A DNA stretch of 64,000 nt from Flectonema sp. DT1601 (Eukaryota > Euglenozoa > Diplonemea > Diplonemida > Diplonemidae), in contig OZ025784.1 in NCBI GenBank assembly GCA_964019425.1, forward strand, positions 1,054,001-1,118,000, given 5' to 3'. Under the pieces are notes generated by a model. That model saw only the letters and a program-made list of their open reading frames with translations. It had not been told where the DNA came from and did no database searches. Shown one piece after another: positions 9,509-19,524 of this stretch (position 1 is the first letter of the stretch; each line of letters opens with the position of its first letter). Position numbers and translations under genes: made by a program.

Positions 9509-11116
9509 TCAATCATCATCAAGAAGCGGAGAATCCCTGATGTAAATAGAATGGTATTCGTGAATATATTTTATAAAGTTAGAAAATGATGTTGAAGCAT
9601 CCAACGTGTCGACTGACACCAGTCGACGCCGTTCAGATTCAGGAAGTAGCTTCAATTCAGCAGCAAGCTGAAGACTTGTTGTTTTCCCCTCGTGTTTAAT
9701 TGATAAAAACTTTCCATCAGCAATGTGTGTGCAGAGAGCGAGTTGTAAAAGTTCTTTAAATGAATTATAAAAGTGTAATTCATGTTTTAATATTTTATTA
9801 CCAACATTTGGATTCTTCGTGAGAATCGTTCTTATTGCTGATCCGTGTTGTGTGAACATCTCTTTTAAACTTCCCCTCCAAGTATTACTGCTGACTAGTC
9901 CCCATACAGATTCTAGACTGTCGGCTAAAGTTCTTGCTAATTCAACATCGTCACTGCGTTGGTTTTCTTTGACCCATTTTGCGGGGTTTCCAATCGCATA
10001 TTTTTTACCTTTGCGAACGGTGCTTACAACTTCTGTTGTTGACGGGAGAATAGGACACTTTGCATCTGGGGGAGGGTACGCACGACAAGATAAGTATTGT
10101 TTAGGAACTGACCAATCGAGTCGATCAGCAGACTTATGAAGTTCCTCCACAGGAAGTAGTAGTCGTAGCCAGGTATGGATTCCCATCGGACGGTGAAGAC
10201 GAATGTCAGCAGAACTCCAAAACTCATCATAAGTTGAAGTCTGTCTAAGTATTCCACCCATCGGATCAGAGACAGGAACTACAGTTGGATCACCTCTCGC
10301 TAATCCTTCCAATACTAAGTGTGCTGTGTCTAATGTTCTTCTCTCACCTTCACATATCGCAATCTCTTTTTCAATCGCAGCGATTTCAATTTGCTTTCTA
10401 TTATCAATATCAGCGTGTAAACTTGTTCTTCTTTCATTCAATGCGCTTACTAAAGAATCAATCTCATCATCGACATGTCTATGAAGGCTGTCCTTCTCAC
10501 ATGGTAATGCGATGGCTAATTCATGAGCTGACTTCACCAATCGTTGGAGTTCACCTTCCTTTTCACTGAGTCTTTGAATTTCAGAACTACAATGAGAAGC
10601 TAATGACACCAAACCTTTCCCAGCATACTTCTCTCTCGTACATTGCTCACAGATTAGACTACGATCGTAGGCACAAAAGTACTTAAGTTGTTCGTAGATG
10701 TGACGAGTGCAGCAGAACGGTTCTCGAAGTTTCTGTTGAAGTCGATCGTGTAAACGTCTACTAGAACGATGAGCAGTAAAAGCATATCGAGAAAGTCTTT
10801 TTATATAAACAGATATTACGACTTCATCCTCAACAGTGTGTCGACCTCCTCCTCTTTGTCGTCTGTTGTTGTCAGTTGATCGTCTTCCGTCGTAAACAGA
10901 ACGACGATCACCAGATAATCCAATTGATGATGCCATTGAGTAGTGTCTTGATGAGCTGAATGAAGCGCTCTCTGTTATGTTACTTTGTCTACCGTCACCT
11001 TCTATTGAACAGTTTAGTTCTTCTTCTTCTACTCCTTCTGCTTCTTCAGTTTCATCATCACACACTCTGTTGTCATCCCACGTCTTGTCAACAAATACAC
11101 TTCCTTGACATTCCAA
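9509..11116 (-). CDS. B-box zinc-finger / coiled-coil protein (TRIM-like, no RING)
   Basis: This frame encodes an acidic N-terminus (EETEEAEGVEEEE), a Ser/Arg-rich stretch, and a B-box-type zinc finger near 136-180 (CTRH, FC, LICEQC, then SHC). A coiled coil of about 90 residues follows (SEIQRLSEKEGELQRL...). The C-terminal ~230 residues have no match I recognise. B-box plus coiled coil without a RING resembles TRIM-type scaffolds. The start is uncertain: the open frame begins with TTG at 11116, an upstream in-frame TAA lies close by, and an acceptor-like AAAACCAG sits just before it, so the true ATG may be in an upstream exon or at Met61 (10936). The gap to the preceding gene is only about 82 nt. 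Confidence 0.8.
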   Translation of the reverse strand: MECQGSVFVDKTWDDNRVCDDETEEAEGVEEEELNCSIEGDGRQSNITESASFSSSRHYSMASSIGLSGDRRSVYDGRRSTDNNRRQRGGGRHTVEDEVVISVYIKRLSRYAFTAHRSSRRLHDRLQQKLREPFCCTRHIYEQLKYFCAYDRSLICEQCTREKYAGKGLVSLASHCSSEIQRLSEKEGELQRLVKSAHELAIALPCEKDSLHRHVDDEIDSLVSALNERRTSLHADIDNRKQIEIAAIEKEIAICEGERRTLDTAHLVLEGLARGDPTVVPVSDPMGGILRQTSTYDEFWSSADIRLHRPMGIHTWLRLLLPVEELHKSADRLDWSVPKQYLSCRAYPPPDAKCPILPSTTEVVSTVRKGKKYAIGNPAKWVKENQRSDDVELARTLADSLESVWGLVSSNTWRGSLKEMFTQHGSAIRTILTKNPNVGNKILKHELHFYNSFKELLQLALCTHIADGKFLSIKHEGKTTSLQLAAELKLLPESERRRLVSVDTLDASTSFSNFIKYIHEYHSIYIRDSPLLDDD

Positions 11117-11198
11117 TAACTGGTTTTAGTTTGATTTGATTCAAGAAGTTTGAAGAGAACAATAAACGATAAAGTGAGGAGGAGGAAGGGGGAGGATA

Positions 11199-12524
11199 TC
11201 ATACATTAGAATTATCAATATCTCCAATCTTTTTATCATCTTTATCAGATTGTTTTGTACCTTTTGATCTTACTGCGGCTTTTCTGTTGTTCTCAACAAT
11301 TGGTTCTTTCTCTGCAGCACGTTGGAAGACACTGAATGGCATGAAGAGACAAACTGTATTGTGTCTCAAACAAGCTGTTTTCGCAACGCTAACAGCAGAG
11401 TTTGCCTTCGATGAAAATTGTTGTTGTGATTTAGTTGGAGAAGTTGGTATAGCTCCTTGTACTAATCGAGGTGGAACCATAATTAAGTTCGATAAATCAC
11501 AAATAGCAAGTTCTCTGTCTTTTCCGCTGACGTTTATTTTCCACCAGTTGATTTCTGATGCGTCTTTTCTTGAATCAGTCGGCGCATTGATTTTTGCTCC
11601 TTTTTTCGCAGTAGATTTCTTGGCTGTAGGTTTATTCAAGAGTCCTAGTAACCCTTCTCGTAGGTCGTCTCGTTCTTTATCTTTGCTGGAATCGACGACT
11701 TCTCTGGGACCTGCTTGTCCCAAAACAATCATTAATGGAACACAACATTTTTCATTTACCAAATTTAGAGGAACGTGAAAGGCGAATGAATCTTGTATCA
11801 GAGGAAACCAAATCGGAAGACAAAACAAGATAGAAAAAGAACCCACCCAATTAACCAAAACTGGCCATTTTGGTTTCGCAGCAGCCGTCAACAATAATCT
11901 CCCAAAAGTAGGAGGATCACCCAGAAGAGGCGACTCAGTTGATAATTTTGAATGAAAAATAATTGAAAGTGTCGGCACAGGTGTTATAAGTATAAAAACA
12001 ACAAGTAAAACAACTGGCGGGAATGGTAAATCGTCTAAGGTCACACAGTCCTCTTCAATGCAAGGCATGTCATTACCGATAGAAAGCCATTTATTAACCA
12101 GAAGATTCTCTAAAACAATAACATCAGCAAGATTGCATTGTAAATTATGAGCAAGTTCACAATGAATTCTTAGATAGTGATCGTCGAACATTTCATCGAA
12201 TAAATTTGAAACTTTAACGACGGTGTTGGTGATTAACTGATCAGCGTGTTGAAGAGTAGGAAACGGTCCCAACCCTCTGACAATAGCATCAGTGTTCATT
12301 AATCTACCCAACGGGAGTGTATTGAACTTCGCGGTAATGAACTCCAATCGATCTTCTGTTATAGTCGGAGCCTTCTCTAAGCTGACATAATTCAACGTGT
12401 AAGTATGAATAGTTGCAACGACAGCCGCATGTTCTTCCTCAGCAGTCTTGTGCGCTGATAATAGTTGCTTTAGAACTTTGACTCCCCGACCTGTCTTTTT
12501 AACATCTTTTTTTATGATTGGCAT
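11199..12524 (-). CDS. Two-helix membrane protein of unknown function
   Basis: The 441-residue product has a basic N-terminus, a helical region (~25-170), two strongly hydrophobic segments near 177-203 and 228-252, and a Lys-rich C-terminal half with low complexity (AKKSTAKKGAK). I recognise no family. The start is well supported: a long pyrimidine tract ending in TTCACAG (12529) lies 5 nt before the ATG, one of the clearest acceptor-like sites in the window. The stop lies about 82 nt from the next gene, which is an operon-like spacing. Confidence 0.75.
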   Translation of the reverse strand: MPIIKKDVKKTGRGVKVLKQLLSAHKTAEEEHAAVVATIHTYTLNYVSLEKAPTITEDRLEFITAKFNTLPLGRLMNTDAIVRGLGPFPTLQHADQLITNTVVKVSNLFDEMFDDHYLRIHCELAHNLQCNLADVIVLENLLVNKWLSIGNDMPCIEEDCVTLDDLPFPPVVLLVVFILITPVPTLSIIFHSKLSTESPLLGDPPTFGRLLLTAAAKPKWPVLVNWVGSFSILFCLPIWFPLIQDSFAFHVPLNLVNEKCCVPLMIVLGQAGPREVVDSSKDKERDDLREGLLGLLNKPTAKKSTAKKGAKINAPTDSRKDASEINWWKINVSGKDRELAICDLSNLIMVPPRLVQGAIPTSPTKSQQQFSSKANSAVSVAKTACLRHNTVCLFMPFSVFQRAAEKEPIVENNRKAAVRSKGTKQSDKDDKKIGDIDNSNV

Positions 12525-13584
12525 GAGACTGTGAAGGAAAAAAAGGAAAAAATATATATAAAAAAATATATCTTATATCACTTTATAAAGTTAATGGCCC
12601 GATCGTTGAGCAGTGCATCTTCCTATCAAAACCGCTAGAGCGAATCATAAGATAACACCTGCTTTTGAATGCGGCGGCCTTGAAATGGGAAGGGGGGAAA
12701 AGGAGGGGACTTGGATAAATAAATCAAGGGGGAGTACTATAATTGAAGGCGCCAATAAACATCAGCAATGCAAAAAAAAAAAAAAATACAAAACTTTTCA
12801 CGCGTGCTGAAAGGGTTTAATATTTCGTGTGGGTGATATCCTTTGTAATTCATTTTATCTTTTTTCTTCTTCTTTTTTGTCATACTTGTAAGTTTTTTTT
12901 TTTTTTTTTTTTTTTTTTCCTTTTTTTTGCGACCGAAAAAAAAAGTAAGGGGAGAAGGGACTTGTTGGTGAACAAGAAAAGCAAACAGCAAACTTGCGAA
13001 AAAATAAAAAAGCCAAAAAAAAATGGCCAACAGTCACACTGGTCTTGTTTAGAAATTATACTCAAGGATCACTCGCGGTAAAGTATCCTAAAAGTGGAGC
13101 AAAAACTATCAAAGAAACCATTTTGCAAACAACGAGGAAGCTGCCTCTTCTCTATAGCTAGCAGTTTTAAGACAGCTGCAGCTGAAGAACCAATCAACAG
13201 AAGTAGTAAGGGGTGAAACTTTGACAATGTAAAAACAGTAACAACTTTAACGTATTAATACAAAATTAACATCAAAAGTACTCAACTGAAAAAAAACATT
13301 TGTAGTTTGTTAATCAAAGAAAACGCTCCTAAACATAAAAAGGGAAATTATATGTTTATAGTATAGAGGGGAAAAAAGAGAGGGGGAAAAAAAAATAGAC
13401 CGAAACACAATAAACAAACGTAAGTAAAACATGACATAAAAGTGGGGAATCTTTTTTTTTTTTTGCAATGCAACTACCAACAATAAACCAAACTATGATA
13501 TTTATTCAGAATGAACTAATAATGTTGCTGATCAGTCGAATAATGGCAAAGAAAAAATCGACGAATGATTTAATTTTCTTTTTT
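12525..13584. other. Gene-free, low-complexity spacer
   Basis: About 1 kb with several A or T runs, for example a T run near 12893-12918. Open frames here (12737-13081, both strands) are made of homopolymer codons and I do not accept them as genes. Confidence 0.5.
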
Positions 13585-14853
13585 TTACAAGGACGGGGAC
13601 TTGAACCTGGCATCTGGCTTCCAGCACCTCTTCTCCTCTGCCCAAACAGCTCCATCAGAGGTCAACTTTTCCCAAGCATGAGAGAAGTAGTGCTCAAGAC
13701 TGGTGATGTCAGCAGCAAATTTGCTAACAAGTTTTTTGTATTCGGCATCGAATGTAAGAGCAACATCAGTAGTCATCATCATTAGCTTTGGCTGCTCAGG
13801 AATGTTCCATTGGTACTTACCTCCAGCACCCTTGTAGTAGGTGTAGTTGTGTCCGAAGGTGTCTAAAAGAGTAAAGTATTCATTGTCCCATGCGAATGGA
13901 TCAGTAGTCCATGGTCCTTCAATACCACTTGTGAATGTGTTGAGACCTTTACCATCTCCACAGAGACCTGGCCATGGCTCAGTTGGGTTTTCCATTGGTG
14001 ATGGTCCAGCTCCCTTAGTACAGGCACCGTGAGTACGTCCGAATGCGTGACCACCTCCAATAAGAGCAACAGTCTCAGTGTCATTCATTCCCATTCTTGT
14101 AAAGACATCACGGACTTCAAGAGCACTGTGAGCTGCGTCAGGAACTCCCATAAACCCTTCAGGGTTCACGTAAATAAGACCAACAGTTGAAGTTCCAAGA
14201 GGGGCCTTGCAGTCTCCCTGAATTGGGCAGGCTGGTTGTTCAGGACCAGGTCCTAATGGCTTACTGGAGTTACCATCAGCATCATCAACACGTCCAACAC
14301 AGATCTCAGTAACTGGTCCACCCATGTGAAGGATAGAACCAGTACCAGCTAAGATAAAAAGATCTCCCCAACTAAGAGCATCTCCGTACTTCTCCTTGAT
14401 AGGCCACAGAAGTCCTCTAGCCTTGTCAAGGTTGGTGTTGTCTTTCCAGCTGTTTTCAGGTTGGAAACGTTGACGACCTCCTCCACATCCACCACGTCCG
14501 TCAGTGTTACGGTACGATCCGGAGCAGTGCCATGCGAGACGAACGAACAGTCCTCCGTATGAAGTTCCAACCTTCGAAGTAGCGATAGTGTCTGCTGGCC
14601 AGCAGTCCTGTGATTTGGTCAACATAGTGACAACATCAGCGATGACAGCCTGAATGTTAAGTCCCTTTAACTTTGCGTTATATTGATCAAGAGTTGGGAT
14701 TGGTGCGCTGTCAGCAACTGGAGTTCCGTGAAGTTCTCCTGGGCATTGGGTGCGCTTTGGCAAATCTCCTTCCTTACCAGACAAGGAAGGGAATCCCATC
14801 GCCGTTGGGCACGCGGCCGCGGCGAGCAACACTAGAGGTACCTTAGTCAACAT
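13585..14853 (-). CDS. Secreted class I haem peroxidase (catalase-peroxidase / APX-CcP hybrid type)
   Basis: The 422-residue protein begins with a signal peptide (1-20). The distal haem site is Arg105-Trp108-His109 (VRLAWHCSG), and the proximal His269 lies in GGGHAFGRTHG. The segment IYVNPEGFMGVPD (Tyr228) matches the catalase-peroxidase tyrosine that joins the Met-Tyr-Trp adduct, while the short length fits ascorbate or cytochrome-c peroxidases, so it is a hybrid class I enzyme that removes hydrogen peroxide. The signal peptide suggests a secreted, endomembrane or plastid-like location. Codon bias toward C-ending codons is strong, as in the protease and tetraspan genes, which suggests high expression. 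An acceptor-like TTTACTTCAG ends at 14867, 14 nt before the ATG. Confidence 0.94.
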   Translation of the reverse strand: MLTKVPLVLLAAAACPTAMGFPSLSGKEGDLPKRTQCPGELHGTPVADSAPIPTLDQYNAKLKGLNIQAVIADVVTMLTKSQDCWPADTIATSKVGTSYGGLFVRLAWHCSGSYRNTDGRGGCGGGRQRFQPENSWKDNTNLDKARGLLWPIKEKYGDALSWGDLFILAGTGSILHMGGPVTEICVGRVDDADGNSSKPLGPGPEQPACPIQGDCKAPLGTSTVGLIYVNPEGFMGVPDAAHSALEVRDVFTRMGMNDTETVALIGGGHAFGRTHGACTKGAGPSPMENPTEPWPGLCGDGKGLNTFTSGIEGPWTTDPFAWDNEYFTLLDTFGHNYTYYKGAGGKYQWNIPEQPKLMMMTTDVALTFDAEYKKLVSKFAADITSLEHYFSHAWEKLTSDGAVWAEEKRCWKPDARFKSPSL

Positions 14854-15564
14854 TTTATACTGATAGCTGAAGTAAATATAAATAACAACAACAACTCAAC
14901 ACCATTCAATTCGATACGTAACCTGATCATTAACGGAAGGCATCCTGTTCTCAGAATGGGTACATCACTATGTCCCTTAAAATAGAAATATCATCATCAC
15001 GTGTCCTAAAAGCCTCCGCTGTGCGAGCAACCCACAGCCACCGAAATTTAAAAAAAAGAAACCGTTCATTAGCCTTATATTTCGTTGATCCTGTTGTGGG
15101 AAAATAAATATCGGCTTTCATTCTGAACAGTTTCCTTTACATCGGTACAAAAAAAAAAAAAAAAAAAAAAAAAAATCAACAGCTGATTGTTAACTCATTA
15201 AAGTCATGCCTCGTAATAAATAATGTGGTTTGTCAACAATAATTGACGTGTCGTATTGTAAACTTTGCAAGAAGAAAAAAAAAAAAAAAAAAATGGCAAA
15301 ATACAGAGTTAGAAAAATAGAAGCTAGGTTGTTTGGTAAAAAATAAGAAAAGAAAACGACCGAGTTATTTCGGTGCAGCCAACAACGTTATTTTTATCTT
15401 GTCCACCAGTCGCGATCTAGACCAGGTTGAGGCAACCATGAGGATTACGAGATGATGCTGAAGGAAATACCGATAGCAGCAGACATTGCAGTGAATTCAA
15501 CCAACAAAAAGAAAACCCCCCCAAATAAAACACGCGAATAATTCATTCCGTCTTAGAAATGAAT
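14854..15564. other. Intergenic spacer
   Basis: The spacer has A runs at about 15149-15174 and 15273-15292 and the peroxidase acceptor-like site at 14867. I see no gene, RNA or repeat that I can support. Confidence 0.45.
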
Positions 15565-16704
15565 CTACACGGAAAGAACAATTTCAGCAAACTCTTCCGG
15601 ATGGGTTGCGTACATGTGATGTCCAACGTTATCCATTATAAATGTTTTTATAGACGAAGGAAAACTATTAATCTGAGACATGAAAGAATCACTACAAGTG
15701 AAATCATGTCTTCCCATTACAATTGCAATCTTCGTAGACGATGATACTTTAGAAAGACTTTCAAGAAGAGGGGAATGCCAACCCAACTGAGGATGTAAAA
15801 GAGAACGGAGAGGAATCTCACCAGTTACTGGAGCACATTGTAGATGTGACACATAAGTGGATAGCGGTCCTTCATCGAATCCGTACCATTTTCGTCTTTT
15901 TGTTAATATTTTTTTCATGGCTGAATGAGCAAATGGTCCTAACAGTGAAATCATTCTGGATCTCGATAATCCGATAAAGTAAGCGATCCGGATAACTAGT
16001 TTAGTAGAGTTAGTCATCCTATCAATCGTTTCCTTTGATGAAATAATCCCAACAGGAGCAGCCAACAACAATTGATTAACGTCATCAGGATACGCCAATG
16101 TATATGATGCTGCTATAAATCCACCTAAGGAGTGACCAAGTAAATCAATTTCTGCGTTTGGAATATTTCTATCTTTCCATTCCTTTATAGAAGACGTCCA
16201 CCATAAAGACGCTTCCTCAGCAGTGTTTCCTTTAAAATTATCTTTGCTGCTTAGACCGAAACCTAACAGATCTATACACCAGATGTTGTATTTTTTTAAC
16301 AGAGAAGGGATATTTTTTATCCAAATTCCCAGTCCAGCTCCAAGACCGTGAATGCATACGAGAGTCTTTTTATCTGATGAACTTTCTCCACTGGTGAAAT
16401 ACACGGCGTTGATGACTCGATCACGACTGATGGTAGTCTTTCGTTTATCATACTTAATAGAATACTTATCAAGTGTCGTCAGTAAGTCCCCTTCAGCAAA
16501 TAGTAATTCTTCTTCGCTTGACGGTAGTTTCCACAATGTTTTGTATCCAACTAACCACGCTCCAGCCATCATTAAAAATTTCTTTGGTCCGCAATACAAC
16601 AACAACCATCCACAAAATATCCAAAACCCTGTTATCACGACCAGTGCGATGTTTATTAATCGAGGACCGTTTCTTCGGTTCATTAATCCTGGTGCTGAAG
16701 ACAT
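15565..16704 (-). CDS. Alpha/beta hydrolase, ABHD4/ABHD5-like
   Basis: The protein has about 379 residues from ATG 16704; the open frame starts three codons earlier with TTG. An N-terminal hydrophobic segment (LINIALVVITGFWIFCGWLLL) anchors it to a membrane. The hydrolase fold shows the oxyanion strand HGLGAGLGIW, the nucleophile elbow GHSLGG, an acid in GRHDFTC and a C-terminal GHHMYATHPEEF. That last element resembles the HxxxxD region of ABHD4/ABHD5, where the animal proteins read GHYVYADQPEEF. Because the Ser is present, this is likely a true lipase or acyl-hydrolase rather than a Ser-less CGI-58-type co-activator. An acceptor-like AAAAAG ends at 16718, 14 nt upstream. Confidence 0.9.
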   Translation of the reverse strand: MSSAPGLMNRRNGPRLINIALVVITGFWIFCGWLLLYCGPKKFLMMAGAWLVGYKTLWKLPSSEEELLFAEGDLLTTLDKYSIKYDKRKTTISRDRVINAVYFTSGESSSDKKTLVCIHGLGAGLGIWIKNIPSLLKKYNIWCIDLLGFGLSSKDNFKGNTAEEASLWWTSSIKEWKDRNIPNAEIDLLGHSLGGFIAASYTLAYPDDVNQLLLAAPVGIISSKETIDRMTNSTKLVIRIAYFIGLSRSRMISLLGPFAHSAMKKILTKRRKWYGFDEGPLSTYVSHLQCAPVTGEIPLRSLLHPQLGWHSPLLESLSKVSSSTKIAIVMGRHDFTCSDSFMSQINSFPSSIKTFIMDNVGHHMYATHPEEFAEIVLSV

Positions 16705-17278
16705 CTTTATCAACTATCTTTTTAAAAGAGATGAGAATTACTTTTTGCGGGGGATAACTTTTGATACCTTTATTAAATATAAAGCAACTTGAATTTGGAT
16801 AAAAATCATGTGTGCCGTCGAATATGGGGATTCGAGGGCCCTGTACTACAGCTTTTTAATTTGCAGGGGGTGAAGAATAACTGTCTCCCGACAACATATT
16901 TGAAATCTGTTTTTTTAAAAATAGAGTTTTTAAAAATATCAAAAGATTTCATTTTTATTTTACTTCGAATGGTAAAGAAGCCTCTCATGGGATCTCTTTG
17001 TTGTTGTTTTTTTTTTTTTCCTTCTTCTTCAGACAATGACAGACAAAACAAATGCCTTCCTACTCATGTGGCACATGTTTTTTTATTTTTCCTTTCCTTC
17101 GTATTTTTTTTTTTTTTTTTTTTTTTTTTGGTGCTATAATCACAGCAGACTGGGGTGGGTTCGCTTGCGAACGTGCAATCCTTAATTGCGCTATATTGAA
17201 GATAACGTCTGTGATTCCTGTTTACTCACAGTTAGTGAATGAGGACCAATGTCATGACACATCATAATTGTGTATTTG
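16705..17278. other. Intergenic spacer with an R3 motif
   Basis: AT-rich with T runs at about 17105-17130. It contains one copy of the R3 motif (16807-16846, see repeats). No gene is supported. Confidence 0.45.
16807..16846 (+). repeat. R3 motif, copy upstream of the hydrolase gene
   Basis: Shares about 33 of 37 positions with the intron copy at 61.25 kb, in the same orientation relative to the downstream minus-strand gene. It ends about 103 nt before the ATG of the ABHD4/5-like gene. Confidence 0.78.
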
Positions 17279-18058
17279 TTACTTAGAAACTCTTTCGTAA
17301 ACCTTTTCAAGGATAGCGTTAATTGCTACAGCTGTTTGGGTTTCAGGAAAAGCTGCTGTGAAATGTTTGCCGTCGTCTTCACATAAAGACAGACGAGGGT
17401 CAATCGGAATCTTTCCTAAGAATGGAACAGAAAAGTCTTTTGCGAGAGCTTCACCACCTCCCTGAGAAAATATTGGAGTGCAATCAGAGCAATGTGGACA
17501 CACAAAACCTGACATATTCTCAACAATACCCGAGACAGGAAGATTTAACTTGTTACAGAATGAAAGTTCTTTCCGAACGTCATCACAGGCAACTTTTTGT
17601 GGACCAGTCACCATAATAGCTCCTATGTTATTTAATCCTTGTAGTACTTCGCAAAGTGTTATGTGTTCGTCGCTGGTGCCAGGTGGGGTGTCAATCACGA
17701 TAGCGTCGAGGTCACCCCACTGAACTTGGTTTATAAATTGTTTTATGCAGCTGTCTTTTTTAGGACCTCTCCAAACTACTGCGTCAGTTCTTTGATTTGG
17801 TAGTAAATATTGAATTGACATCACTTTGATACCACTCTCTGATGTGACAGGAATCCATGTTCCTCCTTCTCCTTGAGTTACATCTGCATTTTGAACACCC
17901 ATAATCATCGGTACTGATGGTCCGCACAGATCGATGTCGAGAATACCAACTTTCTTTCCTTTCTCAGCTAATCCCATCGCAAGCTGACATGCGACAGTAC
18001 TCTTACCAACTCCTCCTTTACCACTCAAGACTACTATCTTGTGTTTGACGTTTTGCAT
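17279..18058 (-). CDS. NUBP2: Cytosolic Fe-S cluster scaffold P-loop ATPase (CFD1/NUBP2 type)
   Basis: The 259-residue protein of the Mrp/NBP35 family begins directly with the deviant Walker A motif SGKGGVGKS (12-20), so it lacks the N-terminal four-cysteine ferredoxin-like part of NBP35. That places it with CFD1/NUBP2. WRGPKK, DTPPGTSDEH and the C-terminal cluster-bridging CPHCSDC (Cys187, Cys190, Cys193) are all present. It should assemble Fe4S4 clusters for cytosolic and nuclear proteins as a heterotetramer with NBP35. An acceptor-like TTTTTCTAATCAG ends at 18077, 19 nt before the ATG. Confidence 0.95.
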   Translation of the reverse strand: MQNVKHKIVVLSGKGGVGKSTVACQLAMGLAEKGKKVGILDIDLCGPSVPMIMGVQNADVTQGEGGTWIPVTSESGIKVMSIQYLLPNQRTDAVVWRGPKKDSCIKQFINQVQWGDLDAIVIDTPPGTSDEHITLCEVLQGLNNIGAIMVTGPQKVACDDVRKELSFCNKLNLPVSGIVENMSGFVCPHCSDCTPIFSQGGGEALAKDFSVPFLGKIPIDPRLSLCEDDGKHFTAAFPETQTAVAINAILEKVYERVSK

Positions 18059-18297
18059 TTTGATGTGAATAAATATCTGATTAGAAAAATATTACTTTTT
18101 GATGATGTACTTTTTTATTGTTTTTGCTCTAAGTTTGCGTATTTCACAATTAAATAATTTTTTTTTTTTTTTTTCTAAATAAGTAATAACTAATAAATAC
18201 AATTAAATAATAACTTTTTTTTGTTTTCTAATCTACGAAAACTCGTGAAGAACTTACATAAAAACTGATTTTCCAAACTTCTTCTTTTTTTTTTTTT

Positions 18298-19524
18298 TTA
18301 GCCAAACTTCGCAAAATCATGAGGAGGAGGTTCGAATCGAACTTGTTTATCCATTTCATCCTGACGATAGTTTCTAATTAATTTTAATTCTTTTCTCTGC
18401 TTATCGGATATTTTCCAAGTAGTTCTTCTGAGTTGTTTTCCTCTCGATTCCTCAAGTAGTGTTCTAAATATTTTTCTCTGACGAAATCCTCTAAACAGTG
18501 CCTGGATTCGAACGATAGCTGCAGATTTGATCTCTGCTTTTTCAAGAGGAGATAGTTTTCTTACGAACCCGATATCATCTTTTCTGATCAGCATAGTTGA
18601 TAGCAAACAAACAAACAAACATCCAACCGCAATAAAAAAAAACACCACAACAGAAAGTGGGAATATCGTACTGGAACTTTCAACAAGAGTTAAGTGAGAT
18701 TCAACTTCTTCGAGTGTCCTTGGAGAGAAGATGTTGGTATCTTTCCATAAATCACTACTGCAATTACCGACAGTATCAGTTTGGATTATCGAAGTCATGT
18801 TAATTTGATTAGCAATGTGAAGCGCTGTTGTTGTTCCATCTGACTGTCCGCTACCAGTAAACTCCAATTGATCAATCAACATAGACGGAGATAATGAATA
18901 AGCAACAAATGGAAGCATCACAGTAACTGAGTAGTTTGATGCCATTCGAGGAATGATACTCGGAATCACGAGTGTGTACGTCAAGTTCGATCCCGTCGGA
19001 GGTATACTTTCACGAGTCGGGTCTTGTCCCATAATTATAAATCTTGTATCGGATGCTATGACATATGAAATCTTTATTGTTTCTTGACCATTAGGAACAT
19101 GCAACCCATTCCATAATATAACAGAACGATCACCTCTAGACACGTGTCGATATGTAAGTGTTGGATAGTTTCTTGATGTGACTTTTACATCTCTGATTGG
19201 GAAGTCGATGTATCTCTCACCTCCTCTTAGAATCTCTCCGTTGTATGGAATGGTGTATGTCAATTCTTCTTCAACTTCTATAACTGTGCCATTATCACAA
19301 TTCAGTGAGAGAGTCCCTTCATAGTCAGTGAGACTTCCTTTTCCATTAAGTACTCTCGCAAAGTCATGTCTTTTATTGAACGTTCCGAGTATTCCAAACC
19401 ACAATAGAACTGACACAGCAATCCATCCGGAGACAACAACTTTACGAGTTGTGTATTTATCAATATCTGGTAGTTGATTGCGTACTTTGGTATAATTAGA
19501 TTTTATTGTCTCTATTAAGGGCAT
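18298..19524 (-). CDS. Membrane protein with extracytosolic domain and cytosolic IQ motif
   Basis: The protein has 408 residues. A first hydrophobic helix lies at about 28-48. A ~240-residue extracytosolic domain follows with many N-x-S/T sites (NGTV, NLTY, NYSV, NMTS, NCSS). A second helix is at 292-316, and then a basic tail with an IQ calmodulin-binding motif (IVRIQALFRGFRQRKIF). The ectodomain may be distantly related to DUF2207 membrane proteins, but I would not insist. A pyrimidine tract ending TTTTCAG lies at 19572, 48 nt upstream, and another CAG lies 1 nt before the ATG. The first 11 codons and the leader are duplicated upstream (see repeats). Confidence 0.78.
   Translation of the reverse strand: MPLIETIKSNYTKVRNQLPDIDKYTTRKVVVSGWIAVSVLLWFGILGTFNKRHDFARVLNGKGSLTDYEGTLSLNCDNGTVIEVEEELTYTIPYNGEILRGGERYIDFPIRDVKVTSRNYPTLTYRHVSRGDRSVILWNGLHVPNGQETIKISYVIASDTRFIIMGQDPTRESIPPTGSNLTYTLVIPSIIPRMASNYSVTVMLPFVAYSLSPSMLIDQLEFTGSGQSDGTTTALHIANQINMTSIIQTDTVGNCSSDLWKDTNIFSPRTLEEVESHLTLVESSSTIFPLSVVVFFFIAVGCLFVCLLSTMLIRKDDIGFVRKLSPLEKAEIKSAAIVRIQALFRGFRQRKIFRTLLEESRGKQLRRTTWKISDKQRKELKLIRNYRQDEMDKQVRFEPPPHDFAKFG

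Noticed and set aside
12737-13081. Overlapping low-complexity frames on both strands
   Set aside because: Poly-Phe and poly-Lys translations of T/A runs with no acceptor-like site or family resemblance.
13585-13625. tRNA T-arm-like GGGACTTGAACCTGG at the end of the peroxidase gene
   Set aside because: It is inside the coding sequence, and no D-arm or acceptor stem can be formed around it.
15420-15480. Possible C/D-box snoRNA (GATGATG...CTGA)
   Set aside because: The boxes lie too close together and no terminal stem or guide spacing is visible.
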